Source: Ottowia thiooxydans DSM 14619
Lineage (GTDB): Bacteria > Pseudomonadota > Gammaproteobacteria > Burkholderiales > Burkholderiaceae_C
Assembly (NCBI RefSeq): GCF_000422885.1
Contig: NZ_AUGX01000024.1
Span: forward strand, 26,208-90,207
DNA: 64,000 bases
Reading direction: 5' to 3'
The notes beneath the pieces are model-generated. The model was not told the DNA's origin. It ran no database searches and was given only the letters and a program-made list of their open reading frames with translations. Below are positions 17,178-25,453 of this stretch, one piece after another. A program made the translations under genes and the position numbers. Position 1 is the stretch's first letter; each line of letters opens with the position of its first letter.

Positions 17178-20100
17178 GGGCTTTGTGAATTGACGGATCG
17201 ATTCAACTGCTCCATTAACCGCGCCTTGAACTTCGCGAACGGCCCCATCTACCGCGCGACCTCCAACTCCACCAGGGTCACCGATCCGGACACCTGGAGG
17301 TGAGTCTGGCTCGTGAACCGGGCGCAACTGCTGAGTAGACTTGCTCGCGGCCCGCGATGCTTGTGCACCCCGCTCAGCGGAAACGTCACCTCGGCCTTGG
17401 TCAAGGAGAGACTGCATGCTTCCTTGGTGGCCGCCCCGTGGCGCCGGAATGTTGGCTGCGCTGCCGCCCGGTTGGTTGGTGTTGACGTGCTGAGCTTTGA
17501 GATCTGCCGCAGGGCCAACTGCAGCCGCTGAGCTCTCAAACGGCGTTTGGCCAGCCATCTTGTCCATTGCGGAATGGGCGCCGTAGAGGCCCGCGTTCTG
17601 AGATGCAGCTTTCTGGATTGTCTCCCACTTTCCAGCGACCGAAGATTCATGACTTCCGCCGATCTTGGCAACCTCGGAGATAGCGGCTGAGGCCGCAGCG
17701 CGGTTGGCGGATCCGTCCGCCCCGGTTTGGTACGCGCCGAATAGCTTCTGCGTGAATGAGCTAGGGTTATTCTGAGCCTCGCGAAGCGATGCGCCCAGCT
17801 CAGGACTGATGCTGGAAGCGGCATTGATAACTGCGCCCAGCTCTCCGCTCGATGCGCCATAAGCGACGGCTCTTTGCGCGTCTGCACCACTGAGGCTTGT
17901 CCTGGCGTCCATCCCAGACGAATTAGACAGAGAGTGAGTGAATGCTTCCTGCCGAGACAGAGCTGTCATGTACTTGTTGGTGTCTGACGTAGACGAGGTA
18001 AGAGTCCGAATCGCACTGCTGATCGCCGCACTGGAATAGCCGGAAGTGTCAGCAGTCGTGACGGTGGTTCCTGTGCTGCCGCCTTCTGAAGTAGATGACC
18101 CGGATGTTCCGGTGGTGGTTCGAATAGCGGCGTTGACTTTTCCTTCGCCCAAACCGTTGCTCCCTGAGGCGCCCAAGCTCGCCTTTGCGCCCTTGCCTCC
18201 GGCACCAAGTTCCCCCCCAATCTGTGCACCAACCTGCGCGCTTGCAGACTTGGTATGGGAATATTGACCAGCATCTGCAACCTGGTTGGAATCGGAGAAG
18301 TCATACGTCTTGGTGACTCCGTCGTCGTGCCTGAGCGTGACCATTTTTCCGCTCATGCTTTGGAACTGGGATCCGGTGGCCTTGGCGAACGCGTTTACCT
18401 CACTTTCCGCGTGCTCTTTTGCCGCCGAAACCTGCTGTGCCAGCTGCGTAGCTTGCTGCTGCTGTTCAGCCGAGCTGTACTTGAAGTCGATGGAGTTGCC
18501 GGCAGCTGCTGCAGCGCCTTGAGTCGCAGCAACAGCGTCCGAGCCGATGGCTGCGTCACGCGCTCCTGCCGCGATGTCGTTACTCGATCCAACTACTCCA
18601 GATGAATCCAGCTTGGGCGCCAGCCGGTCCTCGTTGAAGTTGTCAGGCATGTTCATGCGTTGTGCGACACCCACCAGGCCGTAGATTGATCCGCTGATGA
18701 TGGCGAGCGTAATCATCGGCACCATCGAGAGCAGCGTGCTGGCCGATGCCAGCATGTTCGTGGTGGAGAAGATGAAGTCGTTGAGCCCACCCGGCAACAG
18801 GAGGGACGGAATCTTGAAGGCTCCGCCGGAAGTCAGCGCGTCCGACTGCGCGGCAGCTGCGATGCGTTCGACCTGGTTGGTGTAGTTGTGCAGCATGTAC
18901 GCGCTGATGGCACCCGCAGTGGGGAGCCAGCTGTTGATCCACGCTGCGAAAAGCAGGTACGCTCCCCAGATCTTGAGCCCGGCGACACCCATGATCACGC
19001 CCACCATGAGAATGATCGGCGACAGGATGACGTAGATGTAGAGCAGGGCATTCATGGCGTGTGACATGAAGGCGCTGAAAACGCTTGCTTCGCCGGCTGC
19101 GTTCACTGCGCCGCGCGCAATGGCTTCAGATGAGCTGTAGGTGGCTTGATTGCACTCAGACGAGTTTCGGGTGCCACAGGCGGCCATGACCCGCGAAAAT
19201 ACGGCGTTGGCCATGGTGTTGGCGGCCGTCACCGCGGTCTGGTTCTCGAACGCTCGGGCCATCTGGGCAGGGTTCCCGTTTGCGCCAGTCATGATGGTTT
19301 CGAGATCTTGCTCGGTTTTCGCTGTGCTCGTTGACGAGCTTGCTCCAGTCAACTCCAGCAACTGGCTCACGACGCCGTCCAGCTCTTTCTGAATCTGCTT
19401 GGCCCGCTCAGTGGCTCCTTTGTTGATGCCCATGGCTTCACCCATGCCACTGCTTGTGACAATAGATCGGGCCATCGGAGATGACATCGTGGCCGCTTCA
19501 TTTACGACGAATGCCTGCATCTGAGCAAACACCGTGCGCAGCGCGGTCGCGCATGGCACATCAAAGTTTTTGTAGCCATCCGACGTCTTGACCTTGATGC
19601 GAACGCTGCCTGAGACGCCAGGCCCTTGATCCAGCATGTTCAGCGCGCCGTTGAGGCCACCTTCGTTAACCATCGCCATGCGCCCTTCGATGCCATCGCA
19701 AGTTGAGATCGTGCGGATGTTCTGCAGGATGACTGGGGGAAGCGCGAGCTTCTGCACTCGCAACATCGTCTTGAGAGGTGAGAAGTAGCCTTCCAGGCCC
19801 TTCTCGGCGAAGCCACCGTCGTCGGCCGCGCCACCTGGCGTGGTTGACCAGGTGTCGTAACGCATGGTCAGCTCTTTGAAAACAAAGGAGGTGATGCCTA
19901 GCGGGTAGGCGACGCCAATTGGGACGTTGTCCACCGCTTCGAAGGGCGTTGCGCCGCCGGCGCTACCGCCGTTCACGTCGAAGTACGAGGCGGTGTAAAC
20001 GGTGGTCCTGGGCATGAACAGCACCATGCCGAACACCAGGGTGAGGAACCAGGCGGAGAAGCCCATCTTCATGCGCCCCACACCGATGGCGATGAAGAAG

Positions 20101-20348
20101 AACAGACTGACCATGGAGGCCAGCAGCAGCAGCTGGCCCATGAAGGAGTCCCCTATGGCACCGCCGCCATTGAAGAAGCTGGCCACAGCGTTGAAAGCTG
20201 AGGCCAACACCTTGTAGTCGCCCAAGGTATAGACCGTGGTCAGGTGCGAATCACCAGGGATCGTGGTTGGTACGGGACCATCTGCGAGTGCCGATCCTGC
20301 ACCGAGCGCAGCTGCTGCGCCAAGCAATAGGCGGTGTTTGTAGGCCAT
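17169..20348 (-). CDS. traG: TraG, mating-pair stabilisation / pilus assembly protein
   Basis: The 1,059-residue protein has an N-terminal TraG_N domain (to about residue 480) with several membrane helices, for example LLLLASMVSLFFFIAIGVG and LYIYVILSPIILMVGVIMG. A long soluble C-terminal region is rich in serine, alanine and glycine (about residues 560-1059). In F, the N-terminal part is needed for pilus formation and the C-terminal part for mating-pair stabilisation and entry exclusion. The gene is last in the recD-traF-traH-traG unit. The C-terminal half is expected to vary between plasmids. Confidence 0.93.
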   Translation of the reverse strand: MAYKHRLLLGAAAALGAGSALADGPVPTTIPGDSHLTTVYTLGDYKVLASAFNAVASFFNGGGAIGDSFMGQLLLLASMVSLFFFIAIGVGRMKMGFSAWFLTLVFGMVLFMPRTTVYTASYFDVNGGSAGGATPFEAVDNVPIGVAYPLGITSFVFKELTMRYDTWSTTPGGAADDGGFAEKGLEGYFSPLKTMLRVQKLALPPVILQNIRTISTCDGIEGRMAMVNEGGLNGALNMLDQGPGVSGSVRIKVKTSDGYKNFDVPCATALRTVFAQMQAFVVNEAATMSSPMARSIVTSSGMGEAMGINKGATERAKQIQKELDGVVSQLLELTGASSSTSTAKTEQDLETIMTGANGNPAQMARAFENQTAVTAANTMANAVFSRVMAACGTRNSSECNQATYSSSEAIARGAVNAAGEASVFSAFMSHAMNALLYIYVILSPIILMVGVIMGVAGLKIWGAYLLFAAWINSWLPTAGAISAYMLHNYTNQVERIAAAAQSDALTSGGAFKIPSLLLPGGLNDFIFSTTNMLASASTLLSMVPMITLAIISGSIYGLVGVAQRMNMPDNFNEDRLAPKLDSSGVVGSSNDIAAGARDAAIGSDAVAATQGAAAAAGNSIDFKYSSAEQQQQATQLAQQVSAAKEHAESEVNAFAKATGSQFQSMSGKMVTLRHDDGVTKTYDFSDSNQVADAGQYSHTKSASAQVGAQIGGELGAGGKGAKASLGASGSNGLGEGKVNAAIRTTTGTSGSSTSEGGSTGTTVTTADTSGYSSAAISSAIRTLTSSTSDTNKYMTALSRQEAFTHSLSNSSGMDARTSLSGADAQRAVAYGASSGELGAVINAASSISPELGASLREAQNNPSSFTQKLFGAYQTGADGSANRAAASAAISEVAKIGGSHESSVAGKWETIQKAASQNAGLYGAHSAMDKMAGQTPFESSAAAVGPAADLKAQHVNTNQPGGSAANIPAPRGGHQGSMQSLLDQGRGDVSAERGAQASRAASKSTQQLRPVHEPDSPPGVRIGDPGGVGGRAVDGAVREVQGAVNGAVESIRQFTKPKK

Positions 20349-20371
20349 GAGGGTTGTCCTATAGGTCTTGA

Positions 20372-21826
20372 TCAGGTCGGCTGGTCATTGCGCTGAGCCA
20401 GGATGAAGGCGGACACGAGGTTGGCGATCCGCGCATCCAGGGCAGCGCCTGTGGCGCCGGCGGTGCGCATCTCGTTCTGGCGTTCCAGGATTGCCCGCTC
20501 CTGCGCCTCCGACAATGGAGCCACCTTTTTGTCGCCTACGCTGCCGGGGCGGTGTGCCATTCGCATGGTGCGGACCAGCGCTTCCAGCTGCTGCGACGCC
20601 ACGACATCGGCCAGCACGTCCGCGATCTTGTTCGCGGCGTCCATGCCGGTCACGGTGTCGGAGCCAGCGATGTTCCAGAGCGGCCGCAGGGCGCTGGGGA
20701 CCACCGCCATCAGGCGCTGCTGCACGTCGTTGAGTGCTACATCGCCTGTCTTGTTCTGCGTGCCGGTGATGGCCAGGATCGAGCCGCCTTTGATCTCGTT
20801 GATGGTCAGGCCGTCGCCCACTTGCTCGCCTGCCAGCTGACGCACGATGCCGCGCTTGATGCCGTTGAAGGTGAACGACTTGGGCTCGATGTGCTGGCAG
20901 TCGTTCGAGCCGAAGCTCAGCAGCGAGCTGGCGCAGGCGTTGATCTTTTGCGCACCTTCGTCGCCTGAGCGACCGTTCTTCAGGTCGTTGTAGCTGAGCA
21001 GCGGCTGATAGACCTTGTCCTCGCGCGGGTTCGAGCCAGAGCCGCCTTGATCGGTAGTGGGCGTCACTGCGAACCCAAACAGGTTCATCATCAGCTCGAT
21101 CGCGTTCTGCTGCCCGCCCAGCAGGGCCTCGTCCAGGCCTTCGGCTGCGCCGCTGGTGGCCAGCGAGTTGACCAGGCTGTTGCCGTAGGCGGTGGATTTG
21201 TCTTGTGCGGCACCACGGTTGGCGTTCGGGCTGGTGAAGACGCGGGTCATGGCCTCGTAGATGTCGTTCACCGAGTTGGTGGTGACCGCTGCCTCTTGCT
21301 CATACTTCTGCGCCTTCTCTTCGTCATTGAAGAGGTTCGCCGCGGCACCCAGAGCGATGGTCTTGCCGATCTGGCAGGTGTTCATTGCGCCGCTGTTGAG
21401 CTGACTCATGAGCGTCTGGAACTTCGAGACGTAGTTCGCGCAAGGCGGGCAGATCGCTTCGATCGCCATCTGCACGGCATACCCCCCAGCACTCGCGATG
21501 ATCGAACGCAGCACCCCGGACAAGGCCTCCGCGGACATCATGCTGAAGGAGCCCAGGTACATGTCGATGCCGGAGCAGCCTGCATGGAAGCGCGGCGCAT
21601 CGACGCTGAGCAGGTTGAAGTTGCGCACCGGCACGCGCACCTGCAGGCCGCCGAGGTAGCCACCAATCGAGCCGCTGGGCCCGCCCATGGCCGGCCGGGT
21701 GTAATTCCACATGGCATCCATCGAATCCGTGGCCGACCAGACTGGTGCGGTGACGCAAGCCGCAGCAAGTGCCAAGGGGGTGATGGCCTTGCGCAGGCGG
21801 CGGGACGTGTGTGACAGCGTTTTCAT
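20372..21826 (-). CDS. traH: TraH, pilus assembly protein
   Basis: The 484-residue exported protein has a signal peptide ending near APVWSA. It carries the TraH hallmark CSGIDMYLGSFSMM, followed by a CPPCANYVS motif. Coiled-coil stretches occur in the last third (SEAQERAILERQNEMR). TraH works with TraF, TraG and TraN in pilus outgrowth and contains disulfides. It lies 23 bp upstream of traG and 19 bp downstream of traF. Confidence 0.94.
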   Translation of the reverse strand: MKTLSHTSRRLRKAITPLALAAACVTAPVWSATDSMDAMWNYTRPAMGGPSGSIGGYLGGLQVRVPVRNFNLLSVDAPRFHAGCSGIDMYLGSFSMMSAEALSGVLRSIIASAGGYAVQMAIEAICPPCANYVSKFQTLMSQLNSGAMNTCQIGKTIALGAAANLFNDEEKAQKYEQEAAVTTNSVNDIYEAMTRVFTSPNANRGAAQDKSTAYGNSLVNSLATSGAAEGLDEALLGGQQNAIELMMNLFGFAVTPTTDQGGSGSNPREDKVYQPLLSYNDLKNGRSGDEGAQKINACASSLLSFGSNDCQHIEPKSFTFNGIKRGIVRQLAGEQVGDGLTINEIKGGSILAITGTQNKTGDVALNDVQQRLMAVVPSALRPLWNIAGSDTVTGMDAANKIADVLADVVASQQLEALVRTMRMAHRPGSVGDKKVAPLSEAQERAILERQNEMRTAGATGAALDARIANLVSAFILAQRNDQPT

Positions 21827-21845
21827 GGTGCGAGCCTTCCTTTGT

Positions 21846-22889
21846 TCAGCGTTTTGTGGAGGTGTCGTAGGTACCGTAGATGGCCGAATTCATGATCTCC
21901 ACGAGCTGACGTGGGTCGCTTGTGTCGGCCTTCTGTGTTTGCAGCTTGTTGATGTCGGCAGGGGTGAGGATTCCGCGCTCCTGCATGCGGGCCACATCGA
22001 CCAACTCGGGCGGTGCGATGTTCATGGAGATAGCCGCGGTGACGATCTTCTTTTCCAGGGCTGCGCGTGCGAGCGCGCCGTGCGCGACGATCGTCACGTT
22101 GCGCGGTGGACTGACCAGCAAAATCGCGGGCGTGATCTGCACACCGAGAGTCTTGGAGCGCTCACCGCGCGGATCCGGCCAGAAAGTGGTCATCCCTTTG
22201 AGCGGCTTGCCGTCAACCGAGATGTAGCGGATGGGCCAGTTGTATTCCTTGACCATGTCCTGCAGGGTGTCGTACTGCGTGTGGCAGAAGCTGCACGTCG
22301 AATCGAACACAAACCAGATGCCCGTCTTTGGCGCGATGGTCTTCAGGATCTCCTTGCGCGCAGCATCCACCTGGAACAGTGCCGACGCGCGTGCGGCCGC
22401 AGCGATTGGGAAGCGCGCCTCTTCGTTGAGCATCGGGTCAGCTGCCACAACGCGTTCGACGGCGTTGCCATAGTTCGTGGCCATGTCCAGCATCAACCGT
22501 TCGGCGTACTTGTAGGCGCGCACGTTCTCATCGCTGGGGTTGTTGATGGCGTTCTCGTGCAGGATGGGCAGCTTCTCCTTCAGCCATGACACGCTGAATG
22601 GGTTGGCCAGCTTGGCGGGCGCGAGGATCGAAGAAGCCGCTGGCGCCGGGTTGGGCGCGAAGACCACGGACGTTGGCTGCGAAGCCACCTGCGCAGGCTT
22701 GGGCGGTGGCGGCGGGTTCTGGTCGCGGTAGAAGAACCAGCCTGTGTTGCGGTTCTTGTTCACGTACTGCGATTCGTTCGACAACACTTGCGCAATGGCG
22801 CCGGCGGCCGCGGCCAGGCAGAGCCCACCGGCCGCCAGTCGGGCGCCCAGACTGGGCCAGAACTTGGACGCGATCTTTGTGTGGGCCAT
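21846..22889 (-). CDS. traF: TraF, thioredoxin-fold pilus assembly protein
   Basis: The ATG at 22889 is used; its frame begins just before the recD-like gene stop. A signal peptide ends near AAAGAIAQ. A TraF helical region (YKYAERLMLDMATNYGN) and a thioredoxin-like domain follow. The domain has CSFC at about residues 199-202 within WFVFDSTCSFCHTQYDTLQ. F TraF lacks a catalytic CXXC, whereas this one keeps it, so it may be an active oxidoreductase. It is followed by traH and traG, the F order. Confidence 0.9.
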   Translation of the reverse strand: MAHTKIASKFWPSLGARLAAGGLCLAAAAGAIAQVLSNESQYVNKNRNTGWFFYRDQNPPPPPKPAQVASQPTSVVFAPNPAPAASSILAPAKLANPFSVSWLKEKLPILHENAINNPSDENVRAYKYAERLMLDMATNYGNAVERVVAADPMLNEEARFPIAAAARASALFQVDAARKEILKTIAPKTGIWFVFDSTCSFCHTQYDTLQDMVKEYNWPIRYISVDGKPLKGMTTFWPDPRGERSKTLGVQITPAILLVSPPRNVTIVAHGALARAALEKKIVTAAISMNIAPPELVDVARMQERGILTPADINKLQTQKADTSDPRQLVEIMNSAIYGTYDTSTKR

Positions 22890-22891
22890 GG

Positions 22892-25231
22892 TCAATTCGA
22901 AATGAGTTGGAGTGCCGTGACGCGCTCCACCAACCCACTCAGTCGAGCGGGTTGCGGACGGCGGAGGATGTTGGCCAGCACCGAGGGGTTACCGATCACG
23001 GTGAGGTGAGCACGGGCCCTTGAGTACGCTGTGAAAACGATGCCGCGGTGCACGAAGCTCGGCGAGCCGTTGATGCACAGGAAGACGACGCGCCGGTACT
23101 CACTGCCCTGCGCGGAGTGCACGGTCATGGCGTAGGCCAGATCCAAATTGGCCAGGTGCTCTGCTGGAAAAGGGACGTGGGTCCCGTCGTCGAGAGCGAG
23201 GACCAGGTGCTCAAGGCGCCCCGTGTCAGAGCGCGTGGCCACGCGTTCGATGCTGCCGGTGTCACCGTTGACGACCTGGCGAAACTTGTCCCCCTTCTCC
23301 TCGGGAATGCGGATCAAGATGTTCTTGCGGATGATGATCCGATCGCCTACGCGAAGCGGCGCACCTGGCACCTTCAAGCCGTCTGGATTGAAGCGCTCGC
23401 GCAGCCGTTGATTGAGGTAAGTGGTGTTCCAACCCGGCGTGTCCGATTTACCCTTGCGGCGAGCAACCAACAGGCACACGCTGGCCAGGCCGCCCTCCAG
23501 TCCTTCGGCTGCTTTGGCGTAGTAGGTAATGACCGCATCGACTGTTTGTTCGGTTGCCTCCGGCAGCTCCGGGATGAATCGAACGTCCTCGCGGTTGGCG
23601 GTGTCCGACTCGCCGGCAGCGGCGCGGTTGACGACCTCCAGGATGCCGCCTTGGTTGCGATGCACCTTCGACAGGCGGTGATGGTCGAAGGGGAGGCTGA
23701 GGAGGTCGGCCAAGCAGTTGCCAGGACTCACAGACGGCAGCTGCTGCGTATCACCCAGCAGCACCAGGTGCGTGTCCATTGGCGTTGCTTGCAGCAGCGC
23801 ATCCAGCAGCAGCAGATCCAGCATCGAGGACTCGTCGATGACCAGCACCTTGAAGCCCAGCAGATTGTTCGCGTTGTGCTCGAACCCGTCCTCGTTGACT
23901 CCCAGCGTGGCGTGGATGGTGCGCGCCGTGGCGTTGATTCGCGCGATCCGCGCGCCCAGTACCTTGGCCGCTTTGCCCGTGGGCGCGGCGAACCCATAGT
24001 CGGTTGAGCGCGTATTGCGCGTGGCCAGCACCTGCACCAGCACTTCCATGATCGCTGTCTTGCCGCAGCCTGGCCCGGCCGTCACCGTGTGCACGGTGCG
24101 TGTGCTGGACAGGATGGCCAGAACAGCTTGCTGCTGACTGGGGTCAAGGCTGAACCCCATGCCTTTTTCTGCATCGCGGATCAGCCTTCCGAGCTCATCT
24201 CTGGACAAATCCAGCATGGGCGGGCAGACGCGCATGCGAGCTGCCAGGGACGCGGCAACTCTTTTCTCGGCGAGAAACAGCGGGGTAGGGTAGTAGCGCT
24301 GCTCGCCGGCGCCCGAAGTCTCCAAGTGAATGGGTTCGCCGGACGCCAAAGCCGCGGCCACGGCTTGGTCGACGGTTACACGGGGGTCGACCAGTGAAAT
24401 AGCCTGTGCGAGCTCGCGCTTGCGCAAATAGGTGTTGCCCTCTCGCGCGCAGCCTTCGTCAAGCGCGTAGGTGGTCAGCGCCGCCAGGCGGTAGGCGCTG
24501 TCACTTGCGATCTTGAGGGTGCGTGCGATCGCATCCGCAGTGGGGAAGCCGTAGCCCTCGGTGTCCCGCACCGGCGCATAGGGATTGGCAGCGAAGTGGT
24601 CCCAGGCCTGCTGAATCGGGTCGAGCAGCGAGCCGTGCTCAGGCTGCGGTACCGACGTGTACCGGGTCGCCAAGCTCTTGACGACACGGGGACTCATTCG
24701 TTCGATGCCAAGAAGATGCAGCGCGAAGAGGCGTTCGACCATCGCAGGGACATCGTCGACGGCCGTGAACTCCACAAGCAGTGACGTGACTTCCGTGAAG
24801 TCGATCTGATAGGGGTTGCGAATCAGCTGATCGCGCAGCATGGCAAGAGTCTTGCGTTCTTGGTGCAGGGCTACCAGCTTGCGGGCATTCGCATCGCCCA
24901 CGTTTTTGAAACACCGAATGAGCAGCTTGCGAATCTCAATTGGGTCACTTGGCACAAAGTTGAGCGCGGACTGCACGTCGAGCTGCGACCCGTATGTGAC
25001 GTGGTTCTTGAGGACACCAACAAATTCGTAGGTATGCCCTACGGTGAGGCCCGCGAGAGAGTTGCCGATCAATGACAGCTGTGCAGATCCGTCTATGGGC
25101 GCCACCGTGGCGCGCCCCCAACCTGAGGACAGCACGTTCAACGACAGCAATTCGGCCGCAACGGAGACGGCAGCGGCCGAGGCCTGCAGGCCTGGCAGCG
25201 TTGATTGGCGGTCTGGAGCGTTCTGCAACAT
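22892..25231 (-). CDS. RecD2-like DNA helicase heading the traFHG unit
   Basis: The 779-residue protein has the SF1B helicase set of the RecD2/TraA group. This includes a Q motif (SLDPSQQQAVLAIL), Walker A (AGPGCGKTAIME, about residues 385-396), Walker B (VLVIDESSMLDLL) and motif III (LLGDTQQLPSVSPG). The C-terminal motifs are AMTVHSAQGSEYRRV and FTAYSRARAHLTVIG. The N-terminus of about 340 residues holds the RecD2-type helical region. Helicases of this family sit in relaxases of other plasmids, but no relaxase domain is seen here. It starts the operon that continues into traF. A role in processing incoming or outgoing DNA is inferred. Confidence 0.88.
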   Translation of the reverse strand: MLQNAPDRQSTLPGLQASAAAVSVAAELLSLNVLSSGWGRATVAPIDGSAQLSLIGNSLAGLTVGHTYEFVGVLKNHVTYGSQLDVQSALNFVPSDPIEIRKLLIRCFKNVGDANARKLVALHQERKTLAMLRDQLIRNPYQIDFTEVTSLLVEFTAVDDVPAMVERLFALHLLGIERMSPRVVKSLATRYTSVPQPEHGSLLDPIQQAWDHFAANPYAPVRDTEGYGFPTADAIARTLKIASDSAYRLAALTTYALDEGCAREGNTYLRKRELAQAISLVDPRVTVDQAVAAALASGEPIHLETSGAGEQRYYPTPLFLAEKRVAASLAARMRVCPPMLDLSRDELGRLIRDAEKGMGFSLDPSQQQAVLAILSSTRTVHTVTAGPGCGKTAIMEVLVQVLATRNTRSTDYGFAAPTGKAAKVLGARIARINATARTIHATLGVNEDGFEHNANNLLGFKVLVIDESSMLDLLLLDALLQATPMDTHLVLLGDTQQLPSVSPGNCLADLLSLPFDHHRLSKVHRNQGGILEVVNRAAAGESDTANREDVRFIPELPEATEQTVDAVITYYAKAAEGLEGGLASVCLLVARRKGKSDTPGWNTTYLNQRLRERFNPDGLKVPGAPLRVGDRIIIRKNILIRIPEEKGDKFRQVVNGDTGSIERVATRSDTGRLEHLVLALDDGTHVPFPAEHLANLDLAYAMTVHSAQGSEYRRVVFLCINGSPSFVHRGIVFTAYSRARAHLTVIGNPSVLANILRRPQPARLSGLVERVTALQLISN

Positions 25232-25263
25232 TGATCTGCGGGGCGTGAAGCGCTTTTAGCGCT

Positions 25264-25301
25264 CTAATGTTTGCAATTATCGTCTAGGTTTTGCAATTAT
25301 A
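25264..25301 (-). promoter_or_regulatory. Promoter with two TTTGCAATTAT direct repeats
   Basis: TTTGCAATTAT occurs at 25270-25280 and 25290-25300, exactly 20 bp apart, i.e. on the same DNA face. On the minus strand a -10 TATAAT (25301-25296) overlaps one copy, and the other lies downstream toward the recD-like start. The 14-mer AATGTTTGCAATTA here recurs exactly, on the opposite strand, before the traD unit. This fits a repressor or activator binding site. Confidence 0.62.
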
Positions 25302-25349
25302 GGTTGCGCTCCATTTACGAGAACTGGGTTATTCCCCGCCTATCAGGTG

Positions 25350-25363
25350 TTCGCGCGCGCGAA
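25350..25363. repeat. TTCGCGCGCGCGAA palindrome, copy 1
   Basis: A 14-bp perfect palindrome about 90 bp before the methyltransferase start. Identical copies occur at 40326-40339 and 60083-60096. Confidence 0.55.
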
Positions 25364-25417
25364 ATGGCGGTGGTGGTGTAAATCCTTCAAAAAGTGCTTG
25401 CCTTGTTAGTTTGGTGC

Positions 25418-25442
25418 TACTAAAGTCTCATCGACTTTGGTA
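25418..25442 (+). promoter_or_regulatory. Inverted repeat before the methyltransferase gene
   Basis: TACTAAAGTC and GACTTTGGTA (one mismatch) flank a 5-bp centre just upstream of the ATG at 25454. It overlaps a possible promoter (TTGCCT, then TAAAGT after 17 bp). It is a likely operator for autoregulation or a 5'-UTR hairpin. Confidence 0.45.
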
Positions 25443-25453
25443 CGACTAAACAC

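Noticed and set aside
18000..19500. Long plus-strand frames opposite traG.
   Set aside because: They are mirror frames of high-GC coding sequence without start signals.
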